34,874 bases of DNA from Phyllobacteriaceae bacterium (GTDB taxonomy: Bacteria; Pseudomonadota; Alphaproteobacteria; Rhizobiales; Rhizobiaceae): NCBI GenBank assembly GCA_002708825.1, contig PAPF01000021.1:1-34874 (forward strand), written 5' to 3'. The notes under the pieces were generated by a model that made no database searches, was not told the origin of the DNA, and worked only from the letters and a program-made list of their open reading frames with translations. Numbering within the stretch: the first letter of the stretch is position 1; each line of letters starts with the position of its first letter. Made by a program: the position numbers and the translations under genes. Below are positions 7,308 through 12,913 of this stretch, piece after piece.

Positions 7308-8053
7308 TGCACGGCCTCCCTGGTCGAGGTGCGGACAAGGTTTGCGGCGAGAAATCCTGTAGCGAGGAAGAGTGCGGCAAAAACAAAGAGGGCAAGGTCT
7401 GCGCCCGGCCATTCCACGCCCAGACCCTCGCCGGTCCAGAACACTCCGAAGGCCGACAGCATCACTCCGACGCCAAACTTGAGGGTGTTCTCTGGAACCC
7501 GCGAGAGCGGCCGGTGGACGATGGCGCCGACCAACAGGACAAGCGTACAGGCCGCGAGCGCGCCGAGGCTTGCGGGCCACAAAAGGCCACGCCCGGCGCC
7601 GACGGCGATGACGATGAACACCACCTCCAACCCTTCGAGCAGCACCGCCTTGAACGCGGTGATGCCGGCGATCCATTCGAGCGATGTCTTCTTCCGCTGG
7701 GCTTCCTCGCCGAGATGCGCGGTTTCGGCCGCGAAGATCGCCTCCTCGTCATGGAGCGGAATCACGCCAGCCATGCGCAGCGCAGCCTTGCGAAGCCAGC
7801 CGATGCCGAAGAGGAGCAGGAGAACGCCGATCACCAGTTGCAGCGCGTGCAACGGTACGCGGTCGAGCAGAGGGCCGAGGGACAGCACGACCGCCGCCAG
7901 AACGGCCAGCGCAGCCGCGGTTCCAAGTACCGCCGGGCGCCAGCCGCGCAGCGTTGCCACCGCAAGGATGATGGTGAAGGCCTCGACGATCTCGACCACG
8001 GAGGCGAGGAAGGCCGAGCCGATGGCTGGGGCGGCTGTGGACCATTCAATCAT
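7304..8053 (-). CDS. COG4280-like integral membrane protein, possible ion transporter
   Basis: 249 residues, about seven hydrophobic helices. Two related acidic motifs stand out: SVVEIVEAFTIILAVATLRG near the N-terminus and LLEGLEVVFIVIAVG in the middle, with a charged cytoplasmic loop (HDEEAIFAAETAHLGEE) between. The paired E-x-x-E helices suggest an inverted-repeat cation transporter, broadly like UPF0016 or FTR1-type permeases; I recall such proteins as COG4280. Substrate unknown. Its stop overlaps the next ATG by four bases. It lies between the DUF1127 gene and the fluoride channels, so a stress-export role is plausible but unproven. Confidence 0.65.
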   Translation of the reverse strand: MIEWSTAAPAIGSAFLASVVEIVEAFTIILAVATLRGWRPAVLGTAAALAVLAAVVLSLGPLLDRVPLHALQLVIGVLLLLFGIGWLRKAALRMAGVIPLHDEEAIFAAETAHLGEEAQRKKTSLEWIAGITAFKAVLLEGLEVVFIVIAVGAGRGLLWPASLGALAACTLVLLVGAIVHRPLSRVPENTLKFGVGVMLSAFGVFWTGEGLGVEWPGADLALFVFAALFLATGFLAANLVRTSTREAVQ

Positions 8054-8083
8054 CGTCGCCGATCCTTTCGTGTTGCAATCATT

Positions 8084-8293
8084 TCAGTCCCATCTCCTGG
8101 CCTCCGTTTCGGCTGCCCAACGGCTCACGCCAATGTCGTCCAGCAACCGGTCGTCGAGTTCCGCTAGCGCGGCACGCTGGCGCTGGCGGTCGAGCCAGCG
8201 CAGCACCCGCGACGGTGCCTGCCGCACCGCCTGGGGCGGGAAGTGCGGAAAGAAGATAGTGGGTGAGCTAATCCCGGTTTGAAGCATGCCCAT
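8084..8293 (-). CDS. DUF1127 small protein
   Basis: About 69 residues from the chosen ATG. The C-terminal half has the DUF1127 pattern: WLDRQRQRAALAELDDRLLDDIGVSR followed by an acidic/basic tail ending EARRWD (quoted in part). DUF1127 proteins are short, Arg-rich alphaproteobacterial proteins implicated in RNA-related regulation and phosphate or stress responses. Starts at 8320, 8293 and 8287 are all possible; 8293 avoids overlap with the chrB-type gene. It sits second in the operon. Confidence 0.75.
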   Translation of the reverse strand: MGMLQTGISSPTIFFPHFPPQAVRQAPSRVLRWLDRQRQRAALAELDDRLLDDIGVSRWAAETEARRWD

Positions 8294-8297
8294 GCCG

Positions 8298-8840
8298 TCA
8301 CCCGTTCTCGTCATGAGCATCGAAGACGCGCCGGGCGTAATCGTCCAGGACAGCCTCGCACCCTTTCAGCCGCTCCTCGGCCTCGGCTGCACGGGCGCCG
8401 CCATAGAAGTCGAGCTTGCGGATCTTGCCGAGCCAGCCCTGAAGTTTCTTCAGATCGACGTCGTTCTCCTCGAGCTCGGCATAGGTGAAATGGTTCGCCG
8501 TGACTTCCTTGGCGACCTCGCGTTCGAAGTCGTCGCACTTGTCGATGAACTCTTCATAGGCGTCGTCACGATCCGCCTTGAACCGGCCGATCACCTTCTC
8601 CTCCTGACCGCGGTCCAGCGCGACGGTCTCGAGGATCACGCACTCCCCCTTCGCCTCGCCGATGTCGTTTTCGATCATCTTAAGCCGGCGCACATGGTCG
8701 TCGGTCTTCGGCAGCAGGCAGACGCCGCTCTGGAGATAGACAGCGCCCATTCCCTTGAGCCGACGCCAGATGCTGATCCGCTTCGCCGCCGGCTCGGGCG
8801 GAACCTTGTATGTGAGAAGGAGCCATGCAATATCGGTCAT
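8298..8840 (-). CDS. ChrB N-terminal-domain protein (chromate resistance regulator family)
   Basis: 180 residues, matching the stand-alone ChrB-N domain: WLLLTYKVPPEPAAKRISIW (residues ~5-24), RRLKGMGAVYLQSGVCLLP, then a helical region with FYGGARAAEAEERL. In full-length ChrB this domain precedes the catalytic/regulatory part; the C-terminal ChrB domain and a ChrA transporter are absent here. It is first in an operon with fluoride channels and transporters, so a role as a stress-responsive regulator is likely but the inducer is unknown. The ATG at 8840 lies only six bases after a putative -10, with no Shine-Dalgarno, suggesting a leaderless start. The longer open frame to 8951 would include the promoter and is rejected. 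Confidence 0.82.
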   Translation of the reverse strand: MTDIAWLLLTYKVPPEPAAKRISIWRRLKGMGAVYLQSGVCLLPKTDDHVRRLKMIENDIGEAKGECVILETVALDRGQEEKVIGRFKADRDDAYEEFIDKCDDFEREVAKEVTANHFTYAELEENDVDLKKLQGWLGKIRKLDFYGGARAAEAEERLKGCEAVLDDYARRVFDAHDENG

Positions 8841-8846
8841 GCGTTC

Positions 8847-8876
8847 ACTATTGATGTTACAATGGTAACATGTCAA
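8847..8876 (-). promoter_or_regulatory. Promoter with internal palindromic operator before the ChrB-N gene
   Basis: On the minus strand: TTGACA (8876-8871), an 18-base spacer, then AATAGT (8852-8847). The spacer carries the palindrome TGTTAC-CATT-GTAACA (8855-8870), extended by outer CTATTGA/TCAATAG arms. A repressor bound between -35 and -10 would occlude RNA polymerase. The bound protein may be the ChrB-N product or another regulator; not determinable here. Confidence 0.6.
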
Positions 8877-8991
8877 TAGACCAATTGGCACAGATTGCCT
8901 GTTGCCGACGGCCAAGAAAGCAATCAGCCCGTGCAGGACAAGAGTTGACAAAGCCGAGGGCGCGGCGAAGAACGCCGCGCCAACTTCAGAT

Positions 8992-9135
8992 TCACAGGGA
9001 TTTCGGGAAGGCCATCAGATCCTTGTCCACCTCCACGAGCGCCCGGGCCTTGGCTGCCCAACCTCGCAAAGCGCGACGGCATTGGCTTTCATCGTGAGGT
9101 CGATCTTGGCATAGCTATTGGTCGTGCTGGGTCTT
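8992..9135 (-). pseudogene. Tyrosine recombinase C-terminal remnant
   Basis: A short minus-strand frame reads TTNSYAKIDLTMKANAVALCE, a good match to the C-terminal end of transposon-type tyrosine recombinases (normally TTxxYxxxDLxMKxxAL). After a frameshift the reading continues as KARALVEVDKDLMAFPKSL and ends at 8992, again the usual tail of that family. The catalytic His-Tyr core upstream is missing. The preceding ~100 bases hold an unrelated-looking frame (FGFPTQYREDTDVDEFGKQL) that I do not recognise. Together 8880-9310 looks like scrap left by mobile-element turnover. Confidence 0.55.
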
Positions 9136-9310
9136 CGACAATCGGATCGTCGAGCTGCTTGCCGAACTCGTCTACGTCCGTGTCCTCCCGATACTGGGTA
9201 GGAAAACCGAAGGTCTCGCCGACACGCTATAACGGGCGTGGGGTACGCTACGACAGCACGCATTTTCAACGTGCCTTTCACACTCGGCGGTCGGAGCGGT
9301 GGGCCTAACT

Positions 9311-10084
9311 TCACGCGCCGCTTGAAGACCGTCGCAAGTTTCGACCCATTCCTTTTGGGCCAAAGATGCTTTGGCAGATCAGATCGGCCACAATTATCCA
9401 GAGGAACCCGGCAGACCACCCTGCGAGCACATCGCTAGGCCAATGCGTCCCAAGGTAAATTCGGCTTGCACCTGATAGAAATGCCAGTACGGCAGCCGAT
9501 ATCCAGATGTAAGCCTTTGCGGTTGCGTTATTCAGCGATCTCGACGCAATTAGCGCTGCCGTACCGACAAACAAAGTAGCCAGCAACGCATGGCCGCTCG
9601 GGAAGCTCGTGTTGAGCATTTCGGCCGAGCCGGGGAGGTGATGTGGTCGGAAGTAGCCGAAGACCGACTTCATGAGATAGCCACCGAAAGCCCCTCCGCC
9701 GATGGATATCACAACGAGTCCCGCCGCCGAACGACAACCGGCAACAAGAAAAAACCCTAAGAGTGAGGATGCGCCGACGAAAACGATTTTAGGGCTACCG
9801 ATCGCGGAGAAACTCCATGCGATCGACGCGCCGTGCTCATCAGCCCGCGGCGCGCCAGCTGGGTTGGGATGGCCAAAGAGCAAAAATCCGTCCACCTCGT
9901 GGTTGCCCGTCAGAAACCAGTACGAAGACATGACCAAAGTGAGGACAGAGAAGGTGATGGCCGCGGATATCAATGCCCGCCGGAAAACGGGATCGGCCAA
10001 CAGTGCGCGACGTGAGATCCGAGCACTTGCTCCGATGATCCGACTGTCGTCGGCAATGTGTTTTTTGTACATGCCGCTGAACAT
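9311..10084 (-). CDS. PAP2-superfamily membrane phosphatase
   Basis: 257 residues with about five to six hydrophobic helices. All three phosphatase signatures are present: K139-x6-RP (KSVFGYFRP), PSGH (162-165) and SRxYLGTHWPSDV (about 207-219), giving catalytic histidines H165 and H214. The family dephosphorylates lipid phosphates such as undecaprenyl diphosphate or phosphatidate at the outer face of the inner membrane. It follows the acyltransferase gene by 23 bases on the same strand, so the two probably form a short envelope-lipid or polysaccharide operon. Start uses the first ATG; a second ATG at residue 5 is possible. Confidence 0.85.
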   Translation of the reverse strand: MFSGMYKKHIADDSRIIGASARISRRALLADPVFRRALISAAITFSVLTLVMSSYWFLTGNHEVDGFLLFGHPNPAGAPRADEHGASIAWSFSAIGSPKIVFVGASSLLGFFLVAGCRSAAGLVVISIGGGAFGGYLMKSVFGYFRPHHLPGSAEMLNTSFPSGHALLATLFVGTAALIASRSLNNATAKAYIWISAAVLAFLSGASRIYLGTHWPSDVLAGWSAGFLWIIVADLICQSIFGPKGMGRNLRRSSSGA

Positions 10085-10107
10085 TGCCCAAAGCTACTCG
10101 ATGCCCA

Positions 10108-11283
10108 CTAACGATAGGTTACCTCTAGGCTCGCCGCGCCCTTTCGCGCGCGCGTTGCAACCGGACCGCTCATGCCGATGCGCCGCAGAAGCGGTCGGCG
10201 CAGGCGAAGCGCCGGTGCCTCGACCAGAGTCCAGGAAAACCAGGCTGCGGTGAGGGCAAGCACAGTCGCGAAGAGCGCGTTCTGTGCCACGCTCATCCAG
10301 GGCATCGCCTGCACCAGCCATTGCTGGATGAAGAAGCCGGTTATGTAGGCGCCGTAGGAAAGGTCGATGCGAGCGGTCCAGCTCTGGAGCCTGCCCATCT
10401 GGATGCTGCCCAGCCACAGGCTCCAATAGGCCGTCGCGACGATTATTACGGGGTAGCGGATAGCCAGACCGCTGAGCAGGACCGCGAGAACCGCCACGGC
10501 GAAGGCAAGAGCGATGTCGCGCCGAACCGGAACGTGATCGCGCGCAATCCAGCATGCAACGCCGAGATAGAAGGCGAGCGTAAATCTGGCGAGTTGCGCT
10601 GCGAAGCTGAACTGTTCCGGATCGCCTGCAATGCTGATTACGACCGCCGCCACCGCCAGCACCGGCAGCACGGGGACGAGCCGTCGCAGCCCCCGCAACC
10701 GCAGCGCTGCCAGCGCGGACATGAACGCAACCAGCGTTGCGTAGCAGATGACCTCGAAACGGATTGTCCAGATGGGAATATTGGTGGAGCTTCCCATCGG
10801 ATTGTCCGTGAAGACACCGTCAAGAGCGGCCCCGACCGAGAACAGTAGGGTTGCCTTCACCAGGAACGTGCCGATGTTGTCTAGCGTCCAGTAGTCGGCG
10901 GGGGCGGCCGAGGTTAGCCACAGGCCGCCGATAAGAACGATGGCGAGGTTTACGCAGATCAGCGCCGGCATGATGCGCAGCGCGCGGGCCACCACGAAAT
11001 CGACCCAGCCCGCCGCGCGTTCCCAGCTTGCCGCGACCATAAAGCCGGAGAGCACGAAAAACACATGCACGGCATGCGCCGCTAGCGACCATCCGGTCGC
11101 CGCAGCAAGCGGCTCGGCGGCTTCCCAGCCGCCAACGACGCCAAATGCATGGGTGAAAATCACCGCGATAGCAGCCGCCAGCCGGATCACGCCATAGCTG
11201 TTAGCGTCCTTGTTGGCGAACGCCGAAAGAGACAATGATTTGCCGCCCATGACCTGCCTGAACCCATCATTGGTACCCGTCAT
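10108..11283 (-). CDS. Acyltransferase-3 (OafA/NodX-like) membrane protein
   Basis: About 391 residues with around ten hydrophobic helices. The N-terminal signature of the family is visible: GVIRLAAAIAVIFTHAFGV with the conserved His, then HAVHVFFVLSGFMVAASWER and VARALRIMPAL. Acyltransferase-3 proteins O-acylate surface polysaccharides, peptidoglycan or other glycans. The start is uncertain among in-frame ATGs at 11352, 11301, 11283 and 11250; conserved sequence begins well after all of them. It is followed by a PAP2 phosphatase. No regulatory element is evident in the short gap to the upstream gene. Confidence 0.85.
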   Translation of the reverse strand: MTGTNDGFRQVMGGKSLSLSAFANKDANSYGVIRLAAAIAVIFTHAFGVVGGWEAAEPLAAATGWSLAAHAVHVFFVLSGFMVAASWERAAGWVDFVVARALRIMPALICVNLAIVLIGGLWLTSAAPADYWTLDNIGTFLVKATLLFSVGAALDGVFTDNPMGSSTNIPIWTIRFEVICYATLVAFMSALAALRLRGLRRLVPVLPVLAVAAVVISIAGDPEQFSFAAQLARFTLAFYLGVACWIARDHVPVRRDIALAFAVAVLAVLLSGLAIRYPVIIVATAYWSLWLGSIQMGRLQSWTARIDLSYGAYITGFFIQQWLVQAMPWMSVAQNALFATVLALTAAWFSWTLVEAPALRLRRPLLRRIGMSGPVATRARKGAASLEVTYR

Positions 11284-11408
11284 GTGCGCGACTTCTAACA
11301 TATCGCTCAAGTGCGAGCTTCTGGTGATTGGCAGGACGGTTAACGTGGCCACATGCCACCATCACCCATTGACGCTGCATTTCAATGACGAAGGCAGGAG
11401 ACCTCCGA

Positions 11409-11921
11409 TCATTGACCGCTACGCAGCCGCCGTGCGCCATAAGGTGTCAGCCCGCGCGGCTTATAGATGGAGAGCACCAGTGCCAGAAGAACCACGACAA
11501 GGCCGCCGGATGCGTGAAGGATCAGCGAGGCCTGTACCGAGGCGAACGCATCCGTGGTGAACGAGCCATCTGCCGCCGCGCGGGCGAGTTGATCGATCCC
11601 GCTCAGCTGGAGCAGCAAGACGCCGAGCGCGAAGACGGTCAGCACTAGCTTGGCGATGATCCAGTAATGCCGGAACAATCCCCAAGGCGTCACGAGAGAC
11701 TGGATGATCCCGATCAATAGCGCGCCCGAGACAAGGGGTACAATGATCCACCATGCCACTTGGCTCAGCGCCGGATAAATGGCGAGCGGCGGCAGCCGCC
11801 TATCGACTGTGCCGATGATCGCCAGAAGCAAGAACACCGCAATTGCGCCAAGCGATCCCACGGATGTGGCGACGTGGACAACCAGCAGGAATTTGCGTTG
11901 CGCCGCGGATGGCAAGATCAA
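11409..11921 (-). CDS. DUF2269/CopD-like four-helix membrane protein
   Basis: About 170 residues with four helices: KFLLVVHVATSVGSLGAIAV, VAWWIIVPLVSGALLIGII, YWIIAKLVLTVFALGVLLLQ and a C-terminal ILHASGGLVVVLLALVLSIY. This is the layout of small CopD/DUF2269-like proteins. A TTG start at 11921 is chosen since AGGA lies nine bases upstream and the protein then begins directly before helix 1; the longer open frame to 12068 reads as low-complexity antisense-like sequence. It follows a 57-residue membrane peptide by 11 bases. Substrate unknown; divergent from a TetR-type regulator, which may once have controlled it. Confidence 0.65.
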   Translation of the reverse strand: MILPSAAQRKFLLVVHVATSVGSLGAIAVFLLLAIIGTVDRRLPPLAIYPALSQVAWWIIVPLVSGALLIGIIQSLVTPWGLFRHYWIIAKLVLTVFALGVLLLQLSGIDQLARAAADGSFTTDAFASVQASLILHASGGLVVVLLALVLSIYKPRGLTPYGARRLRSGQ

Positions 11922-11932
11922 TTGGCCCGTTC

Positions 11933-12106
11933 CTAATTGGGATGAGCCGCACCGGGCTGCGCCGGGAGGTGGCGGCCCGGACCGTGCGGTCCACCAACGC
12001 CGCTTAATGCGACGACGACCAAGATGAGGCCGAGGATGCAGGCAAGGGCAAGCGAGCCTTTGACCCAACGGGGCATCGCTGTGGATTGATCACGATCGCG
12101 CGTCAC
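11933..12106 (-). CDS. 57-residue membrane peptide
   Basis: GTG start chosen because AGGAG sits six bases upstream. The product has a short polar N-terminus, one hydrophobic helix (WVKGSLALACILGLILVVVAL) and a Gly/His/Pro tail (GGPHGPGRHLP). Peptides of this form commonly precede CopD/DUF2269-like genes in alphaproteobacteria (from memory). The His-rich tail could bind metal. An ATG at 12076 would give a shorter form. Confidence 0.6.
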   Translation of the reverse strand: MTRDRDQSTAMPRWVKGSLALACILGLILVVVALSGVGGPHGPGRHLPAQPGAAHPN

Positions 12107-12193
12107 TCTTCGCTCCTCTTTGTTTTCAACCCGCTGGACAATAGCTTGTTGCCGTGCGTGAATCTCGTGCCGCAAACAGACAGGCTGCCCTGA

Positions 12194-12559
12194 ATGTCTG
12201 ACTTAACGACGAACGCGCGGACGACAGGTCCGCTGAGGCGGGACGCAAGACGCACCCGCGAGGCCGTGCAGGATGCGTTGATCACGCTGGCTTGCCAGAA
12301 GGAGTACCGGGATATCCGAGTTGATGAACTCTGCGAGGAAGCGGGCGTCGGGCGCTCGACCTTCTATCAGCATTTTGCAAGCAAAGACGATGTGAAATCC
12401 AGAGGCGCGATGCGCCTTTGGACAAAGATGCGTGCGATCCAGCAACGATCGGGGAATATCGCGTGGAAAGGCCGAACGGCAAACCCAGGGCATAGGCGCC
12501 GAAAAACGTGCTCGCCGATCCTGCCGAGGGACGAAGCATCGGGATGGCAATGTGAATGA
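12194..12559 (+). pseudogene. TetR-family regulator, truncated after the DNA-binding domain
   Basis: The first ~67 residues form a complete TetR helix-turn-helix domain: TREAVQDALITLACQKEY, RVDELCEEAGVGRSTFYQHF, ASKDDV. After about position 12395 the frame loses resemblance to the family and runs on as Arg-rich sequence antisense to the broken CcdA-like gene on the other strand. The ligand-binding domain (normally ~120 residues) is absent. So the gene was cut by a rearrangement that joined it head-on to another gene's 3' end. It is divergent from the small membrane peptide and DUF2269-like gene, its probable former targets. Whether the remaining domain is made and binds DNA is open. Confidence 0.7.
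12399..12421. repeat. Hairpin at the TetR/CcdA junction
   Basis: AGGCGC-GAT-GCGCCT (12403-12417), extended by CCA/TGG after one mismatch on each side, forms a compact hairpin in the ~60 bases that belong to neither the TetR domain nor the CcdA-like gene. It may be a terminator stem, a leftover IS end or the recombination joint itself; no T-run follows. Confidence 0.4.
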
Positions 12560-12913
12560 CACGCCACAACGCCAGTGCGGTCCCTGCCAGCACGAGGGCC
12601 AGCAGCCCATAGACATAGGCCAGCGCGGACGTCAGCAAGCGCAACACCGCGAAGCCGGCAAGACCGAAAAGGCCGCCCAGAATGATATCGACCGTGACGA
12701 TCCCGAGCGCGAAACCGGCCGACAGGCAAACCCGCGCATACGCGCATTGTCTGTTGCGTTCGTTCCTTCGCCAGCGCCAAGACCGGTGGCCACGGCGATA
12801 AGTGGAAACGAACTCGGCGCGATCCCGACGACAAGGCCCGCCAGAAGCACGAGGGCGACCGTCAGCGGGGTAAGGCCGTCGATGTTTTGCAGGAGCGTTT
12901 CGATCCCGCTCAT
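12462..12913 (-). pseudogene. CcdA/DsbD-type membrane protein, frameshifted and truncated
   Basis: The start overlaps the P-type ATPase stop (ATGA). The frame opens MSGIETLLQNIDGLTPL and gives GLVVGIAPSSFPLIAVATG, then near 12735 it shifts by one base; homology resumes in another frame as LSAGFALGIVTVDIILGGLF, GLAGFAVLRLL and GAYALGLPFGLST. Intact relatives continue directly with a CPAC-type motif after that point, but here the sequence changes at about 12462. So the gene has both a frameshift and a lost 3' half. Such proteins transfer electrons across the membrane to periplasmic thiols; this copy should be dead. A second, intact CcdA-like gene lies upstream in the same strand. Confidence 0.75.

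Noticed and set aside
7072-7395. Upstream extension of the first crcB gene
   Set aside because: The extra ~108 residues are out-of-frame readings of the two-helix peptide gene; the TGATG overlap gives the correct start.
7050-8100. Possible fluoride riboswitch for the crcB genes
   Set aside because: The genes are internal in an overlapping operon and no leader long enough for the motif exists before them.
7307-8282. Two long plus-strand frames over the COG4280-like gene
   Set aside because: Low-complexity Arg/Gly/Ser content, antisense to a well-formed membrane protein gene in an overlapping operon.
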